From JBCBSZ01 sp039197885 (lineage in GTDB: Bacteria; Actinomycetota; Acidimicrobiia; Acidimicrobiales; Poriferisodalaceae): a stretch of 21,215 nucleotides of DNA. Position numbers and translations under genes: made by a program. The stretch covers positions 1 to 21,215 of the forward strand of contig JBCCTY010000037.1 of NCBI GenBank assembly GCA_039197885.1, written 5' to 3'. Shown piece after piece: positions 1 through 7,289 of this stretch (positions are counted from its first letter, which is position 1; each line of letters starts with the position of its first letter). Under the pieces are notes generated by a model. That model was given only the letters and a program-made list of their open reading frames with translations, ran no database searches and was not told the DNA's origin.

Positions 1-32
1 CGGGGCGACACGACGGCGACCGGGGGTGGCCC

Positions 33-38
33 TACACT
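33..38 (+). promoter_or_regulatory. -10 box of a probable leaderless promoter for the DUF3566 gene
   Basis: TACACT fits the actinobacterial TAnnnT -10 consensus and ends 7 bases before the GTG start at 46. The transcript would therefore begin at or next to the start codon. No Shine-Dalgarno sequence precedes the GTG, which agrees with leaderless translation. No convincing -35 element is visible in the few bases available upstream. Confidence 0.5.
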
Positions 39-45
39 CGGCTCC

Positions 46-675
46 GTGGCCGACACGCAGGTGACCGACGGCACCCCGACGGGTGAGGCCCCGGCCCGAT
101 CGACACCCGGTGGGGTGCGGGGGTGGGCCCGCTCGGTCCAGGTGGGACGGAAGAAGGACGGCGCCACCGGTGACGTCGCAGCAGCGACGCGCCCGGCGAC
201 GCAGGTCGAGGGGGGCGCCCGCCGGCCGGCGCGCACCGTCCTCGGTCGTCGACGGGTGCGGGCGCGCCGTGTGCGTCGCACGATCCGCCACATCGACCCG
301 TGGTCGGTGTTCAAGGTCGGCATCATCTTCTGCCTGTGCCTCTACGCCGCGCTCCTGTTGTCGGTGAGCCTGCTCTGGCGAGCGGCAGACAGCGCCGGTC
401 TGCTCGACAACATCGAGAGCTTCTTCGTCGACATCGGGCTCTTCGACGACTTCGAGTTCAAGGGCGACGTGATGTTCCGGGCCGCCTCCATCGGGGGCCT
501 CGTCCTCGCCGTCGCCTCAGCGGCAGCGCTGGTGTTGATGACCGTGATCTTCAACCTCATCAGCGACCTGATGGGCGGTGTACGGGTGTCGGTGATCGAG
601 GAGGACGCCGCCTACGTCCGTGGCGGTCCGCCCCAGCAGACCAACGGCGAGCGACCGGCACCACCGACGCTCTGA
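46..675 (+). CDS. DUF3566 domain membrane protein
   Basis: This 209-residue protein has a basic, disordered N-terminus (residues 1-80, with an Arg-rich stretch at 61-81) followed by two predicted membrane spans at about 88-111 and 147-169. The segment from RHIDPWSVFK through the second span and the VSVIEED tail is typical of the DUF3566 family. That family is found in Actinobacteria directly downstream of gyrA; its function is not established, although it lies among replication and cell-division genes. The GTG start is chosen because a -10 box sits 7 bases upstream, suggesting leaderless translation. A hairpin follows the stop, and tRNA-Ile comes next, matching the usual actinobacterial order. 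gyrA itself would lie outside the window, so that linkage is inferred. Confidence 0.85.
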   Translation: MADTQVTDGTPTGEAPARSTPGGVRGWARSVQVGRKKDGATGDVAAATRPATQVEGGARRPARTVLGRRRVRARRVRRTIRHIDPWSVFKVGIIFCLCLYAALLLSVSLLWRAADSAGLLDNIESFFVDIGLFDDFEFKGDVMFRAASIGGLVLAVASAAALVLMTVIFNLISDLMGGVRVSVIEEDAAYVRGGPPQQTNGERPAPPTL

Positions 676-679
676 CGAC

Positions 680-701
680 CGGCACGGCATCGCTCGTGCC
701 G
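680..701 (+). terminator. Hairpin after the DUF3566 gene, terminator candidate
   Basis: CGGCACG at 680-686 is the exact reverse complement of CGTGCCG at 695-701, giving a 7-bp stem with an 8-base loop five bases after the stop codon. There is no T-tract, so intrinsic termination is uncertain, but a promoter for the tRNA starts just downstream. Confidence 0.4.
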
Positions 702-711
702 CGCTGCTCGG

Positions 712-740
712 GTGACGATCCGGGCGAGCACCGCTACGCT
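712..740 (+). promoter_or_regulatory. Promoter of tRNA-Ile
   Basis: GTGACG at 712-717 resembles a -35 box and TACGCT at 735-740 a -10 box; the spacer is exactly 17 bases. The mature tRNA starts 26 bases after the -10 box, leaving a short 5' leader for RNase P to remove. Confidence 0.55.
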
Positions 741-766
741 GATCCCCCCGTGGCCGAGCCACGTCC

Positions 767-840
<74 letters not shown>

Positions 841-892
841 CGAGCTGTCCTCGGCCCGAACGTCCCCACTCGTGCCCGTCCCCAGGAGTCCT

Positions 893-1033
893 GTGTTGAG
901 AGCGTGGCAGCGGGCGTTCGTGGCGTGTGGCCTCGCCGGACTGATCGCGGGCATCCTCCGCCTCCGGGGCAGCGGGGGCACTCCCCCCTCCCGTGGCGGC
1001 TGGCGCCAGCTCGAGGGCCCCGACCTCCGATGA
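893..1033 (+). CDS. 46-residue single-span small protein, unknown function
   Basis: A short frame opens at GTG 893 behind AGGAG (884-888, spacing 4) and runs to TGA 1031-1033. The product has a short basic start (residues 1-7), one hydrophobic span (about 8-24, AFVACGLAGLIAGIL), then a glycine/proline linker and a compact end GGWRQLEGPDLR. Third codon positions are mostly G or C, as expected for a real gene here. A short membrane anchor with a Gly-Gly-Trp...Gly-Pro-Asp-Leu-Arg tail resembles small conserved actinobacterial proteins, but I cannot name a family. It lies between tRNA-Ile and the oxidoreductase gene, 30 bases upstream of the latter, and may share its transcript. The stop at 1031 precedes the next start, so there is no overlap. 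Confidence 0.55.
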   Translation: MLRAWQRAFVACGLAGLIAGILRLRGSGGTPPSRGGWRQLEGPDLR

Positions 1034-1063
1034 ACCCGCCCCAGTCCCAGCGGGGTCGCTGAC

Positions 1064-2047
1064 GTGCGCATCGCCGTCGTCGGCGTGGGCGCCACGGGCG
1101 CCCGTGTCGCACGCCAGCTCGTTGCCGCCCCCGAGGTCACCGAGGTCAGGCTGATCGATCCCGATCGGGACCGCCTCCGGTCCGTCGCGAAGAGCCTCGG
1201 TGATCCGGCGGTCGTCGGGGGTCCGTCCTATGACCCCGCCGTCGAGGTGGACCTCGTCGTCCTGGCCTCGCCCCCGGGCCGTCATCGCCTCCAGGCCGAG
1301 CTCGCCCTCGGTGCAGGGGCCGACGTGGTGTCGACCGCCGACTCGGTGGAGGACGTGCGGGCGCTGCTCGAGCTCGACGAGGTCGCGACCGAGCGAGGAC
1401 GTCGCATCGTCGTCGGTGCCGGCTTCTCTCCCGGGCTCACCTGCCTCCTGGCCCGCCATGCCGCCGGCACGCTCGACGTGATCGACGAGATCCACGTGGC
1501 CAAGACCGGGACCGGTGGGCCGACCTGCGCGCGCCAGCACCACCGTGCCCTGGCCGGCGGTGCCGTCGACTACCGCGAGGGCGCCTGGGTGCAGCGCCGC
1601 GGCCGGACCGGGCGCGAGCTGTGCTGGTTCCCCGACCCGGTCGGCGCCGTCGACTGCTACCGGGCGTCGCTGCCAGAGGTCCATCTGCTCGTCCCGGCCT
1701 TCCCGGGTGTGTCCCGGGTGACCGCCCGCATGTCGGCCACTCGTCGTGATCGCCTGACGGCCCTGCTGCCGATGATGCGGCGTCCCCACGCCGAGGGCGG
1801 CCCGGGCGCGTTGCGGGTCGAGGTGCGGGGGCGACGAGGCAAGGAGCGCCATGTGATGCTCCTCGGCGCCATGGATCACCCCGCCGTCGCCGCCGGTGCC
1901 GTGGCGGCGGTCGTCGCCATCTCCCTGCGCGACGCCGACACCTTCGCTCCCGGTGCCCGCGGCCTCGCCGACCTCGACGATCCGGTGCCGGTGCTCCGGG
2001 CGCTTGAGCGTCGCGGCGTCTCCTGCGCGGTGTTCGAGGGCACCTGA
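1064..2047 (+). CDS. Saccharopine-dehydrogenase-like NAD(P)-binding oxidoreductase
   Basis: This 327-residue protein opens with a Rossmann fingerprint, VRIAVVGVGATG, in which Gly7, Gly9 and Gly12 form GxGxxG. Acidic residues at the second strand (LIDPDRDR) and the VVLASPPGRH segment fit the N-terminal domain of the saccharopine dehydrogenase / Gfo-Idh-like group. A glycine-rich GAGFSPGLTCLLARH segment follows. The family removes or reduces amino-acid-linked substrates with NAD(P)H, but the substrate cannot be read from the sequence and no neighbouring lysine-pathway gene helps. GTG at 1064 is the first start in frame that keeps the Rossmann strand intact. No strong ribosome binding site is visible. 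A small hairpin (2072-2092) follows the gene. Confidence 0.75.
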   Translation: MRIAVVGVGATGARVARQLVAAPEVTEVRLIDPDRDRLRSVAKSLGDPAVVGGPSYDPAVEVDLVVLASPPGRHRLQAELALGAGADVVSTADSVEDVRALLELDEVATERGRRIVVGAGFSPGLTCLLARHAAGTLDVIDEIHVAKTGTGGPTCARQHHRALAGGAVDYREGAWVQRRGRTGRELCWFPDPVGAVDCYRASLPEVHLLVPAFPGVSRVTARMSATRRDRLTALLPMMRRPHAEGGPGALRVEVRGRRGKERHVMLLGAMDHPAVAAGAVAAVVAISLRDADTFAPGARGLADLDDPVPVLRALERRGVSCAVFEGT

Positions 2048-2071
2048 TCCTCCCGTCCCTCCGCGGCCGGT

Positions 2072-2092
2072 GACCGGACACGCGAGCCGGTC
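2072..2092 (+). terminator. Weak hairpin after the oxidoreductase gene
   Basis: GACCGG (2072-2077) and CCGGTC (2087-2092) form a 6-bp stem with a 9-base loop 25 bases after the stop codon. No T-tract follows. It may be a terminator in front of the sigma factor gene, but such stems are frequent in GC-rich DNA. Confidence 0.25.
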
Positions 2093-2184
2093 CCTGCGCC
2101 ACCTGCGTCCAGTGGTCCGGTGAAGGTGGTGCCGATCGTGATCGTGGGTTGATCGGCTCGACGCGATTCGTTGTGCCGAACCCC

Positions 2185-2212
2185 TCAACCTCTCGGCCGT
2201 GTCTGCCGACGG
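2185..2212 (+). promoter_or_regulatory. Sigma-28-like promoter candidate before fliA
   Basis: TCAA (2185-2188), a 16-base spacer and GCCGACGG (2205-2212) resemble the flagellar sigma consensus TAAA-N14/16-GCCGATAA. If used it would make the sigma factor gene self-activating, with a leader of about 65 bases. The match is partial (three of four and about five of eight positions), so this is a candidate only. The 237-base gap between 2048 and 2284 holds nothing else I can support besides the hairpin at 2072. Confidence 0.3.
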
Positions 2213-2284
2213 GGCTCTTGCAACGGTTCCTACGGATGGGGACCAGCACTGCACGCCCGCAGCGAACGAGAGGGAGCTCTGAGC

Positions 2285-3169
2285 ATGGGCCAGATGAGCG
2301 ACACGGACGTCGCGCGCCTCGTCGAGGATCACCTCGATCTGGTGAAGCACGTCGTCTTCCAGGTGGCGGTCCACTTCCCCCGCCACGTCGACCGGACCGA
2401 GCTGGCCCACGCGGGCGCTCTGGGGTTGGTCGAGGCCGCCCAGCGATTCGAGGAGGGCAGGGGAGTCCCGTTCGAGCGCTTCGCCGCCCGTCGAATCCGC
2501 GGTGCGATCCTCGACGCCGTCCGGGCTGCCGACTGGGCGCCCCGATCGGTCCGCACCGTCGCCCGCCAGCTGGAGCAGGCCGAGCACGAGCTCGCCAACA
2601 CCCTCGGCCGCCGGCCCGAGCCCGAGGAGCTGGCCGAGCACCTCGGTGTCGACGACGAACGCCTCGCCGAGCTGCAGCACCGCGTGTACCGCTCCGTCGT
2701 GCTCGCCCTCGACCACTACGTCGCACCCGAGGACGACGAGGAGTTGACCCTCGTGGACGTCCTGACCGATCCCGACGTGCTCGAGCCGAGCGACGAGATC
2801 GCCCACCGCGAGCTCCACGGCTACCTGCGTGACGCGCTGGACCTCCTGCCCGAGCGACATCGCCTGGTCGTCGTGGGGTACTTCCTCGAGGGCCGCAGCA
2901 GCCTCGACCTCGCCCGGTTCCTGGGCGTGACCGAGTCGCGGATCTCGCAGTTGCGCTCCGAGTCGCTCCAGATGCTCAAGGAGGGGATCGAGGCGCAGTA
3001 CGACGACCAGCGGCCCGATCCGGCCGATGTCACCGGTCGGGTGAACCGGCGCAAGGCGACCTACGCCGAGGCGATCTCGCAGCGGTCGGCGTGGCAGCAC
3101 CGGATCAAGGACCGGCCGTCGATCGACCTGCGTCCCGACTACGTCTCGGTGATGGACCAGACCGACTGA
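2285..3169 (+). CDS. fliA: Flagellar RNA polymerase sigma factor, FliA/WhiG (sigma-28) family
   Basis: The 294-residue product shows sigma-70 region 2 (about residues 11-95, with DLVKHVVFQVAVHFP, the FERFAARRIRGAILDAVRAADW core typical of FliA and WhiG, and SVR), region 3 (about 96-165, with LGRRPEPEELAEHLGV) and region 4 (about 178-233, LPERHRLVVVGYFLEG plus the helix-turn-helix GVTESRISQLRSESL). FliA directs RNA polymerase to late flagellar and motility genes; WhiG, its Streptomyces relative, controls sporulation, so the flagellar setting favours FliA. ATG 2285 is chosen over upstream frame extensions because AGGGAG lies 8 bases before it and homology begins right after. About 58 residues beyond region 4 form an unusual charged tail. 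No FlgM anti-sigma gene is seen nearby. Confidence 0.88.
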   Translation: MGQMSDTDVARLVEDHLDLVKHVVFQVAVHFPRHVDRTELAHAGALGLVEAAQRFEEGRGVPFERFAARRIRGAILDAVRAADWAPRSVRTVARQLEQAEHELANTLGRRPEPEELAEHLGVDDERLAELQHRVYRSVVLALDHYVAPEDDEELTLVDVLTDPDVLEPSDEIAHRELHGYLRDALDLLPERHRLVVVGYFLEGRSSLDLARFLGVTESRISQLRSESLQMLKEGIEAQYDDQRPDPADVTGRVNRRKATYAEAISQRSAWQHRIKDRPSIDLRPDYVSVMDQTD

Positions 3170-3229
3170 GCTCCTGGCCGCAGCGCCCGGCCGTGACACC
3201 TGATCCCCGGCGGCGGCGCCCGGCGATCG

Positions 3230-3247
3230 CCTCGACGACCGTCGAGG
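3230..3247. terminator. Bidirectional hairpin between convergent genes
   Basis: CCTCGAC (3230-3236) and GTCGAGG (3241-3247) form a perfect 7-bp stem with a 4-base GACC loop. It lies directly beside the stop codon (3248-3250) of the minus-strand 70-residue gene and 60 bases after the fliA stop. Its position between convergent units suggests a shared terminator, although no T-tract is visible. Confidence 0.45.
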
Positions 3248-3460
3248 TCAGCGAGGACCGACGAAGTCCCGGAGCGAGGGAAGGTGGATCTCCTCCCGAT
3301 CCGGGACCGCGGAGCCCGGTCGCCACGCCGGGATCGCGCACGATCGCTCGGCCCAGTCGGCGACCAGCTCGGCGGTGGCCGAGGCCCGGGCGAGGGCCAG
3401 GACGTGCCGTCGTCGATCCTCGGCCTCGATCAGCACGATGCGGGTGTCGCCGCCGTTCAT
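3248..3460 (-). CDS. 70-residue protein coupled to the FlgN-like gene, unknown function
   Basis: The ATG (3460-3458) overlaps the TGA of the FlgN-like gene as ATGA, so translation is probably coupled. Codon third positions are almost all G or C, matching real genes in the window. The protein begins with a strand-like, charged segment (DTRIVLIEAEDRRRHVLALARAS), then a likely helix (ATAELVADWAERS) and a proline-rich end (PSLRDFVGPR). It has no signal peptide or membrane span. I do not recognise a family. Its pairing with a putative export chaperone opposite the flagellar sigma factor suggests a motility role, but that rests on context only. Confidence 0.6.
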   Translation of the reverse strand: MNGGDTRIVLIEAEDRRRHVLALARASATAELVADWAERSCAIPAWRPGSAVPDREEIHLPSLRDFVGPR

Positions 3461-3891
3461 CGTTCCATCACCTCGGCCAGGGCACCGACCGACTCGAGGT
3501 CGTCGGCCTGTCGGTCGGCCAGTCGTTGGGCCCGTCCACCGAGCCGCTCGATCTGGTCGGCGCGTCGGGCCAGGTGGCGACCTCGCGTGCGGAGTCGATC
3601 GGCGTCGGTCGCTTCGGCCAGGTCGATCAGGTCGTCGAGACGACTCTGCTCGGGATCACCACCGAGGCGGTCGATCGCGCTCGTCACCACGACGCTGCGG
3701 ACGAGCTCGGTCTCTCGGACCCGGAAGAGCTCGGCCTCCACCTCGGCGGAGGCCCGGTCGAGCAGCTCGAGATCGCCGGCCTCGAGGAGGCGCTGCAGGG
3801 CGACGAGCCGGAAGTGCAGCTCGTCGATGCAGACGATCTCCTCGTCGAGGATCGCCAGCACGTCGTCCATCCCACCGTCGAGGCCGATCAT
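3457..3891 (-). CDS. flgN: FlgN-like flagellar export chaperone
   Basis: The 144-residue product is acidic and almost entirely helical, with regular leucine spacing (DDVLAILDEEIVCIDELHFRLVALQRLLEAGDLELLDRASAEVEAEL) and no membrane span. Length and layout fit FlgN, the chaperone that keeps hook-filament junction proteins FlgK and FlgL export-ready in the cytoplasm. The family is poorly conserved, so the call depends on helical pattern, size and the neighbouring sigma factor gene. Neither flgK nor flgL lies in this window, which is unusual because flgN is normally next to them. ATG 3891 is used; a second ATG seven codons on is possible. A sigma-28-like sequence lies just upstream. Another small coiled protein is the main alternative. 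Confidence 0.6.
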   Translation of the reverse strand: MIGLDGGMDDVLAILDEEIVCIDELHFRLVALQRLLEAGDLELLDRASAEVEAELFRVRETELVRSVVVTSAIDRLGGDPEQSRLDDLIDLAEATDADRLRTRGRHLARRADQIERLGGRAQRLADRQADDLESVGALAEVMER

Positions 3892-3900
3892 GGTGGAGGG

Positions 3901-3926
3901 ATCGTCGGACTCCCACCGGTCCTTGA
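3901..3926 (-). promoter_or_regulatory. Sigma-28-like promoter candidate before the FlgN-like gene
   Basis: Read on the minus strand, TCAA (3926-3923) is followed after 14 bases by CCGACGAT (3908-3901), which ends 9 bases before the ATG at 3891. It shares the TCAA...CCGACG pattern with the site before fliA, but the spacing is about three bases shorter, which weakens it. Confidence 0.22.
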
Positions 3927-3995
3927 GACAACACCACCTCGCGCCTCGCCGATCCGGATCGGTCGCGGATCCGGCTGGTCGCGGACCAGGTCGGG

Positions 3996-4730
3996 TCAGC
4001 TCTGGCCGGTGGCGGTCGCGAGGAGCGCAGCATCCCCGAACACGTCGACGTCGTCGGAGGTGGCCGGGTCGAGGCGGCCGTAGCAGGCCAGCAGCAACGA
4101 CCAGGCCGGCCCCCGAGCCGCCACGTCACCTTTGCCGTGCTCACGGGTGAGGGTCGGTGAGCCGTCGGCCCACCGCACCATCCACTCGCCGTCGGTGTCG
4201 GTGCAGTGCAGGTGGACGCTCGCCTCGCCGTCGATCACCGGGTCGGGGTGGCGACCGGCGACGAGGAGGTAGGTGGTCAGCCACTCGTCGATGCCGTCAG
4301 CGGCGAGGTCGGCGTCGATCGTCGTGGGAGCCGCACCGACGGCCAGCTCGCCGTCGTAGCGGTGGATCGTGGCCTCGTAGGCGATGCGACGCATCCAGAA
4401 CCCGGCCGTCCGCTCATCGGTCCAGCTCCAGACCGGGTCGGTCGGGTCGGCGCCCCGGAGGCCGGCGCTGAGCTCGTCACCGGTTTCCCGGAGCGCATCG
4501 ATGACCGCGGCGTCGGGTTCTGGAGGAGGCACCCGCACCGGTGCGTCGACCGAGCCCGCGGCCCGTGTCGCCTCGACGAACGCGAACACCCCGGCCGTGT
4601 GGGCGCAGAGCTGAGCGACGTCCCAGTCGCCGCAGGTGGTGACGGGCCGGTCGAGGTGGCCGGTGGCGACGTCGGCGAGCAGGCGGCGGTGGTCGTCGAG
4701 CAGGTCGAGGTGGCGCGAGCGATCGATCAC
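3996..4730 (-). CDS. Maleylpyruvate-isomerase-like, DinB-fold protein (mycothiol-dependent type)
   Basis: This 244-residue protein begins with the helix-rich MDMPI N-terminal domain: HLDLLDDHRRLLADVATGHLDRPVTTCGDWDVAQLCAHTAGVFAF contains the CxDWDxxxLxxH signature, with His38 of this stretch a likely metal ligand. WMRRIAYEATIHRYDGE carries two further histidine/glutamate positions of the DinB metal site. A second domain (about 150-244) matches the C-terminal part of this family. Members use mycothiol, the actinobacterial thiol, for isomerisation or conjugation; the substrate here is unknown. The GTG start lies 6 bases after a TAGCCT -10 box and has no ribosome binding site, so leaderless expression is likely. 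It lies 9 bases downstream of the P-type ATPase stop on the same strand. Confidence 0.75.
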   Translation of the reverse strand: MIDRSRHLDLLDDHRRLLADVATGHLDRPVTTCGDWDVAQLCAHTAGVFAFVEATRAAGSVDAPVRVPPPEPDAAVIDALRETGDELSAGLRGADPTDPVWSWTDERTAGFWMRRIAYEATIHRYDGELAVGAAPTTIDADLAADGIDEWLTTYLLVAGRHPDPVIDGEASVHLHCTDTDGEWMVRWADGSPTLTREHGKGDVAARGPAWSLLLACYGRLDPATSDDVDVFGDAALLATATGQS

Positions 4731-4736
4731 GCCGTC

Positions 4737-4742
4737 AGGCTA
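4737..4742 (-). promoter_or_regulatory. -10 box for the MDMPI-like gene, overlapping the ATPase stop codon
   Basis: On the minus strand TAGCCT ends 6 bases before the GTG start at 4730. Its first three bases are the TAG stop codon of the preceding ATPase gene. This fits the leaderless pattern seen at three other genes in the window. Confidence 0.4.
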
Positions 4743-7118
4743 GGAGCTGCGCCCGTCCGGATCGTCCTCGAGCGACACGCCCCAGGCCGGCACCCACCTC
4801 GGACCGACGATCAGGATCGCCGTGGCGACCAGGAAGGCGGCACCGAGGACCCACCAGGTGTCGGTCGGTGGCATGAAGAGCTGGAAGTAGTCCGCGAGCC
4901 ACGAGACGTTGAGCGTGACGAGATAGGACGCCCCCATCGCAGCGATCAGGGCGAGCTTCGACGGGACGAGCGGCCGGGCCAGCTGGGTCAGCACGACCAG
5001 ACCGATGGCGAGGAGCATCAGCGTCGCGCCCGTGCGCGCCTCGGCCAGCGGGACGTCGGCGTCTCGTCGCAGCACCTCGTAGACGACGTAGGTGGCGGTG
5101 GCGGCGACCGTCCCGGCCGGCAGCGAGTAGCGCAGCGCCCGATCGATGAAGCCGGTCCGGGCCCGACGATCGGAGGCGTAGAGCGACAGGACGAAACCCG
5201 GGATGCCGATGGAGATCGACCCCACGAGGGTCAGGTGTCGGGGGAGGAACGGGAACGGCACCTGGGTGATGCCGATGACCGCAGCCAGCAGCACGGCGTA
5301 GGTCGCCTTCACGATGAAGAGGTTCGCGATCCGCTCGATGTTGTTGATGACGCGACGTCCCTCGGCCAGCGCCCGAGGGAACGTCGAGAAGGCATCGTCG
5401 AGCAGGACGAGTTGGGCGACGGCGCGGCTGGCCGAGCTGCCCGACCCCATGGCGATGCCCATGTCGGCGTCCTTCAGGGCCAGCACGTCGTTGACCCCGT
5501 CGCCCGTCATCGCCACCACGTGGTCGTCGGCCTGCAGCGCACCGACCATCGCCCGCTTCTGGTGTGGGGTGACGCGACCGAACACGGTGGCCGACCCCAT
5601 GGCCTCGCGGATCTCCGAACCGTCCTCCGGGAGCTCGCGTGCGTCACGCTCGCGTCCCGGTTCGATGCCCGCCCGACGGGCCACCGCCGCGACGGTCGTC
5701 GGGTGGTCGCCCGAGATCACCTTCAGCGAGATCCCCTGGGAGGTGAGGTAGTCGAGGATCTCGGGCGCATCGGGTCGGACCTCGTCCTCGAGCAGGACGA
5801 ACGCCCGGGGGACCAGGTCATCGGGGATCTGCTCGTCGACGACCTCGCCGGCCGAGCTGGCGACCAGGATGACGCGACGTCCGGCGGCGGCATGGTCGGC
5901 GACGGCGGCTCGCAGTGGGTCGGCGCCGTCGAGGAGCATCTCGGGTGCGCCGAGGAACCACGTGCCTCGATCGTCGAAGGTGGTCGACGCCCACTTGCGC
6001 GCCGAGGAGAACGGCACCGCGGACGAGATCGTCCAACCCGGGTCGTCGGGGAAGGCCGCGCCGATCGCCTGCAGGGTCGCGTTGGGCGCCGGGTCGCTGG
6101 CGGCCAGCGCCCCCAGCGCATCACGCAGGCCGGTCTCGTCGACGGCCCCGTCACGGGAGACCGGCTCCAGGTCGGCGAACGTGATGCGGCCCGTGGTGAT
6201 CGTGCCCGTCTTGTCGAGGCAGAGCACGTCGACGCGGGCGAGGAGCTCGACCGAGGCCAGCTCGCGGGCGAGGGCCTTGCGGCGAGCGAGCGAGAGCACG
6301 CCGACGATCATCGAGATGCTGGTGAGCAGGACGAGGCCGTCGGGGACCATCGCCACCGCGGCGGCGACGGTGCCGCGCACCGCCTCGCGCCACGGCTCGA
6401 CCTGCCACAGCGACCAGGCGAGCAGCAGCGAGACCGGTGGGATGACCCACGTCAGCCATCGGAGGATGAGGTTGATGCCGTTCTTCAGCTCGCTGTTGAC
6501 GAGCTGGAACCGCCGGGCCTCCTCGGCCAGCTCGGCCGCGTAGGAGGCACCGCCGATCCGGGTGGCGCGGCAGGCGCCGGAGCCGGCGGCGACGAAGCTG
6601 CCCGAGAGCACCTGGTCGCCGACCTCCTTGACGACCGGATCCGACTCGCCGGTGAGCAGCGACTCGTCGAGCTCCAGACCGCGGGCGTCGAGCACCTCGG
6701 CGTCGACGACGGCCTGGTCACCCGGCTCCAGGAGGACGAGGTCGTCGGCGACGACCTCACCGACGGCCACCTCGACGACCTCGCCATCGCGTCGGACCCG
6801 GGCTCGCGGCGCGGCCAGCACGGCGAGCTGATCGAGGGTGCGTTTGGCTCGGACCTCCTGGAGGATGCCCAGCACGGCGTTCGACACGACCACCCCGGCG
6901 AAGAGGGCGTCCGCGCCCGGCGCGGCGATCATGATCAGGACGAAGAGCACGCCGATGATCGCGTTGACCGGCGTGATGACGTTGGCCCGGACGATCTGGC
7001 CGAGGGTCCGGGACGGCGCTGCTGGGACGGCGTTCACCCGGCCGTCCGCGACCCGCGCCGCCACGTCGGCGGCGGTGAGTCCACGGAGCTCGGTGACGCC
7101 GGATCGGGGCTCGGTCAC
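4740..7118 (-). CDS. P-type cation-transporting ATPase, CtpE-like
   Basis: The 792-residue protein has the complete P-type ATPase order: actuator motif TGES (156-159), ion-channel helix with VPDGL (258-262) in place of the common PEGL, phosphorylation motif DKTGT (Asp302), and hinge motif TGDGVND (538-544). Hydrophobic segments near 53-90, 218-275 and in the last 200 residues give the expected membrane domain. The PDGLVLLTS sequence and length near 800 fit mycobacterial CtpE, described as a calcium-uptake pump; calcium as substrate here is inference. It would act in the cytoplasmic membrane, coupling ATP hydrolysis to ion movement. The GTG start overlaps the stop of the upstream 55-residue membrane peptide (GTGA), pointing to coupled translation. 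No broken motif is seen. Confidence 0.88.
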   Translation of the reverse strand: MTEPRSGVTELRGLTAADVAARVADGRVNAVPAAPSRTLGQIVRANVITPVNAIIGVLFVLIMIAAPGADALFAGVVVSNAVLGILQEVRAKRTLDQLAVLAAPRARVRRDGEVVEVAVGEVVADDLVLLEPGDQAVVDAEVLDARGLELDESLLTGESDPVVKEVGDQVLSGSFVAAGSGACRATRIGGASYAAELAEEARRFQLVNSELKNGINLILRWLTWVIPPVSLLLAWSLWQVEPWREAVRGTVAAAVAMVPDGLVLLTSISMIVGVLSLARRKALARELASVELLARVDVLCLDKTGTITTGRITFADLEPVSRDGAVDETGLRDALGALAASDPAPNATLQAIGAAFPDDPGWTISSAVPFSSARKWASTTFDDRGTWFLGAPEMLLDGADPLRAAVADHAAAGRRVILVASSAGEVVDEQIPDDLVPRAFVLLEDEVRPDAPEILDYLTSQGISLKVISGDHPTTVAAVARRAGIEPGRERDARELPEDGSEIREAMGSATVFGRVTPHQKRAMVGALQADDHVVAMTGDGVNDVLALKDADMGIAMGSGSSASRAVAQLVLLDDAFSTFPRALAEGRRVINNIERIANLFIVKATYAVLLAAVIGITQVPFPFLPRHLTLVGSISIGIPGFVLSLYASDRRARTGFIDRALRYSLPAGTVAATATYVVYEVLRRDADVPLAEARTGATLMLLAIGLVVLTQLARPLVPSKLALIAAMGASYLVTLNVSWLADYFQLFMPPTDTWWVLGAAFLVATAILIVGPRWVPAWGVSLEDDPDGRSS

Positions 7119-7282
7119 GATCGGCGGACGATGCGCAGGAGGAGGCGGAGCGCGACGAGCGCGGCGATGGCGGCGAGCGCGGACTGGATCAACGTGCCGG
7201 TGCGGTCATCGGTCGGTGCCGATCCGATCTCGCGGGGCCGGTGCGGCGCCCGCCCTCCGTCGCCGTCCGCTCGTGCGTCCAC
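7115..7282 (-). CDS. 55-residue single-span membrane peptide coupled to the ATPase
   Basis: GTG at 7282-7280 lies 7 bases after a TACGAT -10 box, so this start is preferred over an upstream extension of 51 codons. The product has a charged, hydrophilic N-terminus (residues 1-30) and one membrane span (about 31-49, IQSALAAIAALVALRLLL), ending in the basic tail RIVRRS. Its stop overlaps the GTG of the P-type ATPase by four bases, so both are probably translated together in a fixed ratio. No family is recognised. Small membrane subunits accompany some P-type ATPases (KdpF in bacteria, sarcolipin and phospholamban in animals), so an accessory or regulatory subunit is a reasonable but unproved idea. 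Confidence 0.6.
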   Translation of the reverse strand: MDARADGDGGRAPHRPREIGSAPTDDRTGTLIQSALAAIAALVALRLLLRIVRRS

Positions 7283-7289
7283 GCCCCGG

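Noticed and set aside
841..1063. tRNA-Ala next to tRNA-Ile
   Set aside because: Looked for because it is common in this setting, but no acceptor/anticodon/T-arm set is present after 840.
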